NCBI GenBank assembly: GCA_013400115.1
Contig: VXBP01002800.1
Location: forward strand, 1-64,000
Length of the DNA stretch: 64,000 bases
Origin: Rhinopomastus cyanomelas
Lineage: Eukaryota; Chordata; Aves; Bucerotiformes; Rhinopomastidae
Direction of reading: 5' to 3'
Numbering within the stretch: position 1 is the first letter of the stretch; each line of letters begins with the position of its first letter. Positions 46,401 to 57,200 of this stretch are shown in pieces. The translations under genes were made by a program, and so were the position numbers. The notes below the pieces were generated by a model that did not search any database, was not told where the DNA came from, and was given only the letters and a program-made list of their open reading frames with translations.

Positions 46401-48639
46401 CCAGGACTTGGAAGATCTCAAACCACTGTGACACAAGTTCAGTGTTATCAGCTGTTTGTAAATCAGCTGCATTGTGAATGACTAACAAATTTAGAAATAG
46501 AAATAAAGCTTAGCCTACTTTCCTAATCAGAACAGGATCTGCTGACAGTGAGATTAATCACAGGCTGTTCAGCATCAGTAGGGGTAAAGAAATCCATTAA
46601 CACTGCCTGGCTCTCCAGGCACTGAGACTGTACTGGGAGGAAATGATCTCTAACATGAGGGAAGATGGACTACTAATTCCAAAAAGAGCATTTCACCTGC
46701 TGTCAAGAACGATTAGATCAGAAGGGTATGTTTGTGATGATTGCTTGATCTTTGTGGATAATGATGCTAACTACAGTCAAACCCCTGTCAATGTTAACTG
46801 TGACCACTTACATGATGCCTAAAAAGTTTCCCTGTCCAGATATGCTCAAGCAGAACAAGTTCTCCCCTGGAGTGGGCCTACTCACACTAGCTCAGCCACC
46901 ACAAGTGTGAGTGTGAACGTCAAGTTCTGCTTGAATCGGTAAGCTCTGCCTCTGCTGGTTGCTTCAAGGCACTGGTGCAGCTGGCTTTGGTTGCCATCTC
47001 TTTCCAGTAATTTGCTGCACAGCCACCAGAGTTCACAAAGTTTGCTTTACTTGGGGGGCAAGGGAATGGGAGCAGAACATAATTTCTGAATTTCAGCTTT
47101 GTGGATTTGAATCAGCTCGCTGTGCTAGATTACAGCCAGGCTACCCCTGTCCATTGCACAAATCATTCCTTTGGCCATGACGTCTACAGATTTTTTGCCA
47201 GATCATTTTGAGTTAACTCATTGGAGCAGGCAGATGTCCTGCTGCAATTCCAGGCCCTGTACTCTAAGGTCTCTGCGGGAAGCCTGCAGGTTGTCGGAAG
47301 CACACATCAAGGGCAATGGTGTCAGTGAACAGAGACAGTCTGGAGAAACGAGTTGCTGCCTTGTGCACAGTCTTCATGGAGAAGACAGCAAAGTGCTCAG
47401 ACTTAATCAGAGCCAAGTAATGGTATTAAGGCTTAGCTAGAATGGTTTGTATTAGAGGGCATGTAAGCTAAAGGTACCCAGTGTGAACCAGACAGCTGTA
47501 GGGGAGTTTATCTTGCAAGGCTCAGTATCATGAATAACAAATAACACTGAGATTGCTTCAGTGCTGATATTGAAGCCATTGACTTTGGGTACCGATACAT
47601 CAGAAATGGGCCCAGGGGAGATGTCAATAGAAGCAGGTCATCCATTTGGGAGGAGACAGGCTGAACACAAGGAGGTACATGAGGAGCAAAAAGGTGGATT
47701 CAGAAATGAACAAATGGAAAGTAAAGATCAGGTACAGAACAAAGGGCAGGTTTTCCAGCTGTAAGAGTTGTTACAGATGGTAGTGCAGTTGTCCCACCAG
47801 CCCAGAGCCACCAGGATGCCAGATGGAATCCTTGGCAAAGCTCATTGGCCAGCTGTTGAGTCTGCTCTGTAAAATCTGCCCTCTCTGCAGTGAGAGGGCA
47901 GAGCCAAGAGGGATAACTTGCACCTCAGTGATAAAAGGTGTGGGGAGAGAAGTGTGATGGGTCTGTATTCCAGCAGCAGTTGTTGCATGTAGTTACTAGG
48001 GTGTAACCATGACAAATGGTAGCTCTGTGGCTGTGTGTAGTGGCAAAACAAATTGTAAATCTATTACAGCAATCTGTTTATTAGTTAATTAGGTTGATTT
48101 ATTAATTACTAATATGTTGATTAATCAATAAGCATTACAGTCCCTATCAATAATGTCTCAGGCCTGCAATGCAAAAGGGGAGAGTCAAGCCCTGAGGCAA
48201 GATGATTCTTCTGCAACTGGACCTTGCGTAACTGCGTCTCTGCAGAACCCAAGGCGGTACGGAGGTGTGTAAACAGGCCTTCGGTGTCAGACTGATTCCT
48301 CCTTTGCTTCAGCTGTCTTGCGTAGTAGCCTGCCATTTTCTGAATCCCTCCTTGAAAGTGATGCAGTTAGTGGAGAAGCTCTTTTACTCTCAGTGGTAGC
48401 TGCTGTTGCAGACATTTTTTGGTTTTGGGCTGTTTTTCGGTTGGGTTTTTTCTCTGAGCAACCTGTTATCTTTTCTGGGAAACGCACAGGTGTTACCTTA
48501 GACACTTTTTGTGAAAATTCTCATTTCTGATTTAATTTCCTTTGAAGCTTTTCTAAAGATCCATGGTCAGCTTTAATGTCTTAAGAGTTATTGGATTACT
48601 TGCTCCATCTCAGCCCAGTGACAGTTTGTCTGTTACCAA

Positions 48640-48905
48640 GCCTGTTCAGCCTCTAGAACAAATTGTTCCATCACCTTTCCTGGGATGGAGGTGAGGCTGA
48701 CCAGTCTGTAGTTACCTGGGTCCTCTTTGTCATCCTTTTTAAAGATTGGAGTGACATTTGTTATCCTCCAGTCTCTAGGCACCTCTCCTGATCCCCATGA
48801 CTTAGAAAAGATGATGGAGAGCGGCTTAGCAGTGACTTCCGCCATCTCCCTTAGAACGTGCGGGTGCATCCCATCTGGGCCCATGGATTTGTGTGCACAT
48901 CATCA
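48640..48905 (-). mobile_element. CR1 reverse transcriptase fragment, reverse orientation
   Basis: The - strand frame reads [20 protein letters not shown], then [20 protein letters not shown] and [13 protein letters not shown], classic CR1 RT. It remains open over 83 codons and looks relatively young, but both ends are missing. Confidence 0.88.
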
Positions 48906-49289
48906 TTAGGTAAGTTTTGAATCATACAGGATGTTCCCTGACAGCGTTAGTCTTAAAAAAAAGACAACGTACATTTATTCTTTGTCTGTCTGTGTGGGCT
49001 TGTGCCAAGATGGATAGAACTCGTGTCAGCATCTCGTAATGTTCAAGTAACGATCACTACAGAATTTAGAGTGACTGGTTACCAGTTTCACAACACAACA
49101 GCATGAAAACCATAACATGGTGCCTAAATCATCCGTAGTGCTGGGTTTACGTTCCAAACCATGGATAATACTCAGGAGATCGTGTGGGGATGGTTTGTTT
49201 TACTGGAAGTCTTTTGTAAGGCAGTTAACACTCTTTAGGGCACTGATCCAGATGAGTTGGGTGAAGAGACACAGAGATGGAATGTTGGA

Positions 49290-49362
49290 TTAGCCAAGGA
49301 CAGTTGGGCCTGGTTTGTACTTGGGTGGGAGACAGTCTGGATACACCAGGTGCTACAGGCTT
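49290..49362 (+). ncRNA. 5S rRNA-derived sequence (3' half), fused to a CR1 tail
   Basis: Bases about 49306-49362 closely follow the 3' half of vertebrate 5S rRNA: GGGCCTGGTTTGTACTTGGG, then TGGGAGAC and GGTGCTACAGGCTT, roughly five in six bases by eye against 5S. The preceding 15-20 bases fit more weakly, and the 5' half of 5S is not convincing. The next bases begin a CR1 terminus. It is a pseudogene or the head of a short interspersed element, not a functional 5S gene. Confidence 0.72.
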
Positions 49363-49432
49363 ATCCTATCCAGCAGGGGGGTTGGATTTAGATGATCTTT
49401 TGAGGTCCCTTCCAACCTGTAACATTCTGTGA
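49363..49432 (+). mobile_element. CR1 3' tail joined to 5S-like sequence
   Basis: ATCCTATCCAGCAGGGGGGT, GATGATCTTTTGAGGTCCCT and TCCAACCTGTAACATTCTGT follow immediately after the 5S-like end. This is the CR1 terminus that CR1 reverse transcriptase would be expected to recognise. Confidence 0.82.
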
Positions 49433-49447
49433 CCAGCTGCTGACCCT

Positions 49448-49513
49448 GGCAGGGCAGTAGCTGTAGTTGCAGAGAAGCCCTAGTGAAGCTGCAACTACAG
49501 CTGCTGCCCTGCT
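49448..49513. repeat. Near-perfect hairpin, 25-bp arms and 16-nt loop
   Basis: Arm 49448-49472 pairs with 49489-49513 over all 25 positions when two G-T wobbles are allowed (458 with 503, 448 with 513). The loop is 49473-49488. The shape suits a precursor-microRNA-like or foldback structure on either strand. Confidence 0.85.
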
Positions 49514-50795
49514 GTAGCTCTTGGAACAATACCAAAGTCCCTGATGCTTTGCCTTTTGCTGTGTTGACCCGAAATATTTCGTTTTTGCTGGGGGTTTTTT
49601 TAAGTCTTTTTGTTTTATTTTGAGAAGGCCTCAGCTTCTGACTGCACCACTACCACACTTGTGAGCAAATGCTTCAATAGGGTTTCACCTCTGCTACAGT
49701 ACAGCTGTAGTCTGGGCATTACTGCTTGTGGGGACTTGCTTGGGAAGACCATGGGGTATTTTCGCATGATGTTCCCTTTGCAGCAGCATGCAACCCGCTG
49801 CGTCCTTCTGAGCTCGGTGCCACACTCCTATATGCAGCCATGAACAGACACTGCAAACTGCCTTAATTTCCCAGCCTTAAAATGAGCAGGTAGGCCCTCT
49901 CCCTGTCCCCCTTGCTGCACTTTTCAATCATTTGTGGTTTTTTTAATTCCCATGTGTAGTAACCTGAAGCTGAACTCCAGAGCAGTGTATAAAATGGGCT
50001 TTCAGTAGCCCACCTGCAATTCAACACTGGGTTACTTCTTTAGCCAGGTCACAAGTGGAGACCTGTGTGATCAACTTTTGGAAGGTTTTCTCTGAGCGAG
50101 TGCTTACACTCTCTCACCCTGGAGCAGGCCCATACACCCACCCCACCCCCCTGGAGCTTTGTGGGACTTCTTCCAGCCAGGTCCCACAAGAAGCTCATTT
50201 GCATGGTCAGAGTCAGCAGTGGGGTGAGCGCTAGGGCAGCTGCCCTCCCCAGTGCTCTTGTGAACTGAGATTTGAGACAAGTGCGTGAAGATTTACTTCA
50301 GTTTTATTGTTGTTTAGGCATGGATAGAAACATTGATTCTTCTGCGTTCTTTGTTGTTGAACCGTGCCTGCAGTGAACTTGGAGCAAAAACCCAGCTCCT
50401 AGGGCTGACAATTTAAAGTGCATAGGAGATCTAGCAGAATCCCAAAAGGTGAGGAGCGCTGTCATTCCTTTTTCGCAGCTGAAGGACTTATTGTCTTCTC
50501 TTCCCTGTTTTTCTCAGACAGCAGTATGAAAATTTTCAGCCCTTCCCTATGCTTTACTGTATGGTCTTTGGAGGTTTCTTCTCTGTGTTTAGGTACTATT
50601 TGCAGCATCACAAACACAGACAGGTGATGTTTGCACAGCCCTTCACGGGGCTCTGTTGCAAACTTTTCCTGTTCAGAGTCATGCCCACTGCATTCTTGTT
50701 GTTCTCTTTAAAAATGTCTTATCGCTTGGCAGTGTTCTTGCACCAAAAGAAAAAGATATATTTCTATATAAAGTAACTTCTCTCTGTGTTCACCT

Positions 50796-52574
50796 TTTAT
50801 TTTGGAAAAACAGGTGTTTAAAAATTTTAGAATTTTTTAAACAAAATTCTAAAAAGAAAAAAAAATCACAATATTTACAGAGATAACAGAATGGCTTAGC
50901 CATGCAAAACAAATCACTTTGGTTTTTCCCCTATTTTACTTTGGTTTAAATATTGACCGAGATTATGATTTTTTTTTCCTTCTTTTTGCCAAATAAAACA
51001 TTCACAAATCAAAGTTTAGAGGTACACAACAGGATTTCCCTCTAGTATTTTGTACAGCATAAAGTTTATAGGACATCTGATGTATTTAATCCATGCCAAT
51101 GCACTACAGGAAGCTTTTATTAAGACATCAGTCACTACTGCCCAGACATTTAACATTTTACAAATTTACAAGTAACAGTGTTTTCTTCCCCCTAAATAAT
51201 GCAAAAGTGGCAAAATACATTTCCTAACGTCCATCTTTTTTCTCTTATTTATTTTTTAAATTTTATTTTCTCTATCAGTCTATAAAAACTTACTCTTTCC
51301 CTGGGTATTTGTAAGTGGAAACCTGATGTTTTTGCTTACTCTTCCATTCCCCTCCATGAAAGCCCTGTTGCTTTCTCCCAGAAGCTAACCATTAGTACCC
51401 TTAAATGCAACTTTCTCTTGGCCATTTACCCTAACACATTTTCTTACCAGTACTGTTCTAAAAATTACCTCAAGCATAAAACATGTTTATAAATTTACAA
51501 ACGTGAGTGTAACTGAAGATACAGAGACGTTTCGTTCGTTATTACAATTATATGTACTGTTTGATAAATTAGGTACCAGTTAAAAACACTAAAATTATCT
51601 CAAGGTGCATTCAATATCTGTAGCATAGTTAACAAACACACACACACACACACACACAAAAAAAAATATATATAGATTCTATTCTTGTGGAAAAAAAATG
51701 CAGCTTTGATATGACCACTTTTCAAAAGAATAAAGGTTTCCAATTCTGACTGGTATCTTTTTGCAATGAAGAAAAGTACAGTACTTTAAGGCAGCGGATA
51801 ACATAAAGGAATCAAAATTAACCCAGAATTCCAGTTCCTTATCCTAATTCTAACAGCATCTAACTTATTAGGAGAATGTGTGTGTCACTTCAGAAGAAAA
51901 GCAGCATAAGCCGTGGTGTGTAAGTGGAACAGGTGATTTTCCTTGCGTCCCCTGCTCCATCCCAAGAACTCTGTGGAAACTTTACATTCCTTTTCTGGCT
52001 GTTTAGCTTTCTGTGTTTTGTATTAAACATTTGCTTTCATTAATGATTTCATCTATTCTTGTCACAGTGGTCACCTTTCTTCTTTACTGTGACTTCAAAG
52101 AATTGACATTTTCTTTAAAGACACTCTTACACCCTAGGTACTTGCTGCTTTGTAAAGCAGAGGCCTCACTGATAACAATCAAAATTACACACGTACCTGC
52201 TCAAAGGGTATAATAAAAACAACTGAAATAAAACCATTACACTAGTCATCAGATTAACAGCAACTTCCAGAACAAAGCCTTACAGTGTATAAAAATAGCT
52301 ACGTAAAAAATTTACATAAAGGCCAACAAAAAGAAATCTTCAGTGCAGACATTTACAAAGAAATATTTCAAACAGAACACAACATGGTGACCGATTACCA
52401 TGGCTGTTGCCAAAATTAGTTTGTGGGGTTTGTTTTTTCGCTTGAGATAATTAAAATCCTCTGAAAATTGGGTAGTATGATCTGCTTAATACTTGAACCA
52501 TGAATAGCTGTCACTTCCTTGTATATGTTTAAATACAATCCATGTTCATGCTTCAATTGGTCTACATGTATTCT
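50796..52574 (-). other. ALCAM: ALCAM final non-coding exon (3'UTR; distal end approximate)
   Basis: On the - strand a clear acceptor (pyrimidine tract, then TTTTCAG) ends at 52575. The sequence after it, starting AGAATACATGTAGACC, matches the human ALCAM 3'UTR as I recall it, including a later block around 52280-52370. This agrees with a 16-exon gene whose last exon is non-coding. Candidate AATAAA signals on the - strand lie at 51262-51267, 51248-51253, 51116-51121 and 50796-50801; which is used is unknown. A CA/TG microsatellite lies within it at 51635-51658. Confidence 0.72.
51635..51673. repeat. (AC)n microsatellite with A-run and TA tail
   Basis: About twelve AC units are followed by a nine-base A run and TATATATA. 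The tract lies inside the predicted ALCAM 3'UTR, so the transcript would carry a (UG)n tract. Confidence 0.9.
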
Positions 52575-54126
52575 CTGAAAATATGAAAGATAAAAGCCAG
52601 TCAAACATTTTCTAATATGCTAACCAACATAACTACTCAGTATCTAACCTTCACCTAAACAGCCACTGGAACAGTGTTTTCTTCTGGCGTTTAATCATGA
52701 GAACAGTTTCTTTCATGATAAAAACAGCTGCTGCAATACAGCTCCTGGTAAATTCACCAAGTTTATCCAGTAAGTAATGGATTTATGGACAAGATTTCCT
52801 TTATATAGGTCTACAGATCTGAAGAAATAATGTAAGAAGGGTGAAAGACGATGTTATTTGAACTCCCAAACTTCAGGTTCATGTAGTCGCCTCATTATTG
52901 CAGCGGTGCAGAAAGTACCACGTCCAGAAACAACGAGAACCCCTAACCATAAGGGTTTCAGAATGGTCCCACGGAATTGCAGTAGAAGTGGTGGCTATCT
53001 GCATGGCAACTTTTCCAAGACCTTTGTTCTTTATCCACATTTAAGTTGTCATGGGGCATAATCTTGGCATTCCCAATTACCTAGCAAAGTGCATACAGCA
53101 ACACTCTACCTCTTTGTACACTATATAATCATTCTGCCCAGGGAATTCTTAACATTTAGTGCAAAAATGGCACTTCAGACAATGCTAACACTTTGAAACT
53201 ATTAGAAAGGGCAGCTGTCTTCGCTTAATTAAAGGTTTTAAATCTAAACAGGAATGCGTTAAGTCCACTCTCAGCACACCACCACTGAACATATCCTGTA
53301 ACTATTTTTAAGAAAAATTGATGATTAAAGCAAGAACTCTGGAGGTGCTTGGTTAGCTGCTTTCCTCTGCTCCGGGTACTCGAGGGCGAGGCGCGGCAGT
53401 GGCTTGTCTAGATGCAGCAGTGTGTGTGTGAACGTGAACACGGGGTGGTGCTGCGGGCGCTTCGCTGGCTCGTCTGTCTGCTGACAGAACTTGTGCATCT
53501 ACCTCATTAGCCGTGTAGTTTTATTTCATACAGACCCTGCCTGAGGAATCTTCCATACCTGTTGCATAGTAACTAACTTTGCAGACAGTGTCTCTTTCCA
53601 GGGTGACATTGGTAAGAGTAAGCGTATATGAAATCTTGAGTAAAAGAAGAATTTGGTTCCAGGGAAAGCTTCAAGCCTCTTGCAGTGCCCATGACCACAG
53701 CTCACCAAAGACTTGGAAACTCTTGCTTTCAGTAAGGGAAGAAGGTTTAGAGTCATAACTCGAACCCTTCTGAACTATACTTAAATACAATCTCCATGTA
53801 CGTACGTGGCCACACATATACCCCTGTGATCTGTCCCACGGGTTTCTATTTTCATTTCCCCAGGCACGTGGATTAGAACAAAACCAAGCATTAAGTTATG
53901 TGCAAATGCTGGGCTTCTTTGATGTGTGCAAATGAAGGTGTAAATTCTGAACAGGCCACAGTCTAAGTCTGTCTGCTCCCAGAGTGTACCACCTAAAACC
54001 ATTCCACAACTTGGCCTCTGAAAGGTGAGCAAAAGACTCCAAGCTACCACTGTGATCTCTAGACACAGACTGCTAGGGAGACACGGTGGACAAAGAGATG
54101 TGAACCACTGCAATGTGAAATCTTAC
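52575..54126 (-). other. ALCAM intron lying after the stop codon
   Basis: GT donor at 54126-54125 and AG acceptor at 52576-52575. It contains no repeat I recognise, and a CpG-rich patch at about 53370-53475 that is described separately. Confidence 0.7.
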
Positions 54127-54243
54127 CTGGAATGATGACTGACACATTTTGCCTCTTAAGTTTCAGATTTATGATTGTTTTCTTCTAGTTTTTTGTTTTC
54201 TTCTATATTTCCAAGATCTTTGTCTACGTGTTTTGATGCTGCC
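54127..54243 (-). CDS. ALCAM: ALCAM exon: cytoplasmic tail, stop and 29 nt of 3'UTR
   Basis: 117 nt after ATTTTAG. It encodes [20 protein letters not shown] and [13 protein letters not shown] (stop at 54156-54158). A strong donor CAG|GTAAGA follows 29 nt after the stop, so the 3'UTR is spliced. The Ala after the first Lys is Thr in the chicken and human proteins as I remember them. Confidence 0.95.
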
Positions 54244-57200
54244 CTAAAATGAAAGAAGAAGGTTACTTTTGTATGTCCACAGCATTCCATGCTCACACTG
54301 TCTCCTCCTCTCTCAGTCAAACAGAAAACTCCTTAACAGTTGTGTCCTGAGCAGAGCAACGGGTTTGCATGTGTCTGCAAATAGGCCAACAGTACCAGTT
54401 CTTCTCCTGCTGGCCTTGGTCTCACGGGAGTACTGCAGTAGTGCCGTGTGTGTTTGATTTACTGCCTGAGGAATTCAGGAATATTCAGAGCTAGCGGATG
54501 TTTAGTAAGGTCAAACCAATTGTGCAGATCCATGTTGCTCGACAAATTAACTGTGTAGCTTGTTTCAGTGAGCATGGGTTTGCTCTAAGGCACACCAGAA
54601 CTTTACAAGAGTGGCTGAGCTATCTTGATATCAACACAGCAATCTTTTGTGTGCTTGTAGTAATTGATTTTCAGAGCCAGTGCCAAACGGAAGCTCTTTA
54701 AATGTGAAGAAGTCAATGAAAATTCTAGCAACACTGAAAAAACTCTACTCTGGCTTCTAGATCTGTGCTAGCTAAGGCTGACAAGCTTTGGGTAAAGAAG
54801 AGACTGTAAATGTTTGTGGGAGGACAGAAAAAAAAGATGTATGCCTCACTTGAAAGAGCAGGTCTTCCTGCAAGCAGAAGAGATGAATTAATGAGTTAAG
54901 TGCTTAGTTTAGCTTAGCAGAAAAAACCCGCTAAGCCATTCATTTAATATGTGAGAAGCCAGACTGCCTGCCAAGGTGAAAGTCTCCTGCAGCGCTGCGA
55001 TAACATTTTGAAGGCCACAATTTTTAAAATGTAAATGGGCAAGCGTGTTTGAGTAGGACAAAGTAAATCCCTTGTGCCAAGCAGATTATTGTACACGGTG
55101 TTTTCTCCATGGAAATGTTGTTTCCCCTACAGAAAAGTAACATCTGTTGTGACAGACTCATGCATGTGCTCACCCTTGCTTCAGGGTAAAGACCTGTAGC
55201 GACACTGACTTGCAAAATACAAAGAAGACACGGGTTAGCAAGACAGTGTGACATACCACGCCGACACCATGCAGGTAATGTACCTCCCTGAACCACTTGT
55301 CTGCGTTTTACCACTGGCGTGGTCCTGTGCATATCCTCCATCTGAGCAAAGGCCGTGAGCAGTGCCCCGAGTTGAAGTGGCCTTCAACAGTGGAGTTAAG
55401 AGACTGGGGAGCATTAAGAAGCTCTTCTGGTCTCAGAAGCGCTCCTGATGGGCTGCAAGCACACCTGAGTACTGGGGGGGACTCAATTTCCAGAGAATAA
55501 ACTAAATGGAAGCATTCTGAAAACCTTTTTGGGTTTAAAGTAGGTTATTTCCTGAATGGCTGTAAGTTTTAATGCTTCAAAGCTGCATTCACCTTTTACT
55601 ATTGGTTTTAGAGTTTCTCTGTTATATTTGTGTGGCTGACAGGAAGGTCTCTGTAGCAAAAACCCACTTGCTGTAAAGATCTGAACTCCTGTTTATTGCA
55701 GGCAAATCTCATTTTTAAAATGCTGAGTAACTAGTTCTACAGTGATAAATTTCTGTTGTGAAGTAATTTTGACTTCCTTCTGCTGTTCAAAGCTTGGACA
55801 ATGTGACGTGCATAGAAGAAAGGAAGTGAGACACAATGAAGAAAGAAAATTCAGTGCTTTGGTAGAGACTGACATGTGATCTTAATAACCTTTCACACAG
55901 CTCTTTAATTCTAGTAAAGAAGAAACAACCACCTCAACCCCTTAAAAATAAGAAAAACCTTTTTTTTAACAATAAAAACATGCTTGGTTCAGGTAGAGCA
56001 CAGGATTTGGCTTGTTATGTGGCTAGTAAGTCTTTTCCTTAAGTAAGTCTTGCAAAAATTGGACACAGTGGGGAAAGAGATGAAAAGCTGACTGAACTTG
56101 GACTCAGGCAATTACCTGAGCTGAAATGAGTTGAAGGTGAGAAAGCAGCTGCCCTCATGTAGCTGCTTTTGTTCAGCTCTTGGAGACAAGAGAGTGCACC
56201 GGATAGACTAGCGGCATAGCTCGGTGTGATCCTTTTTATTTTTGGCCTCTTGTCTATAGCTTTACAGAGCCCAAAGCTGAATCTCACATGAGGTGGCACT
56301 TAACAGCAGAGGGATCTGTAACCAGCATTACAGGTCTTTGATTGGGTTAAAACCATTCAGTGACTAAACCTGGGAGATTCTGTAACGTGACCAGGGTTTG
56401 ATTTTTGAAGTGTTCTATTTTAATTCTGCATTCAGTGAAACTCTTCCCCTCACTGAATGTCACCTCTCTTTTCCTAAAGCCAAAATGGGTGAAAATGTGA
56501 GATTTAAAAGGCAGCACTCAGACTTTGAAAGAGGCAGGTGATCCAGAATTGTTTTGAGGGATGGAATATACCGCTTACTCGAAATGAAAGCCGCAGCAGT
56601 GTTTCATGTCTGACGCAGATGGATTTGAGATACTCAGTGCCTGAGACTGAAATACACCAATTTAATTCTCATTGCTTCTTTCATTTGGTTGTTTTTCCCT
56701 AGTTTCACCACCTCAGCACAAGCAATGCTGCTGCCTTTTTCAGTGCCAACTAACTGGTGTTATTAGGAGCCAGAAAAGCGAACGTGCAGTGCACTGCAGC
56801 AGTGTACTCCACCGACAGTGCTCTGCCATCAGCAGAGGAACAGGCGACCCTGGCATGACACCAAGCCTCACAGCTAAACAGACGTGGCCTGGGTTTGTAA
56901 CAGAGAAATGGCCCAAAGCACAGTTTCCATCACTTCCTGAGGTAAGCTGAGGCACAGGACCACTTGTGCATTTTTTTTTTTTGTGCATTAACTTTTGTCT
57001 GCTTCAGCCACTTGCAACTCAAGAGTGACTTCCTGAGGGCACCTGAGCAGCTGCATAACACTGTCAGAGTGGAAGGAAATACTCCTGATCCATCCCTGGA
57101 TATGGCCCAGACAACCTCACATGCACCAACATCACCTACAGGGCCATGAAGAACAGCCCTGAGCATGCTCTGGCCATGCTGTTCTGAAGAGTGAGAAGCT

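Larger units (their letters stand above)
43496..50795. other. Gene-poor spacer between CBLB and ALCAM, right half
   Basis: No recognised gene. It includes an unassigned 208-codon open frame at 44412-45035 in a pyrimidine-rich region, the reverse CR1 at 48640, the 5S-CR1 chimera and the hairpin. Confidence 0.65.

Noticed and set aside
52416..52604. 63-codon - strand frame near the ALCAM 3' end
   Set aside because: It spans the acceptor at 52575 and lies in what matches the ALCAM 3'UTR, so it is not coding.
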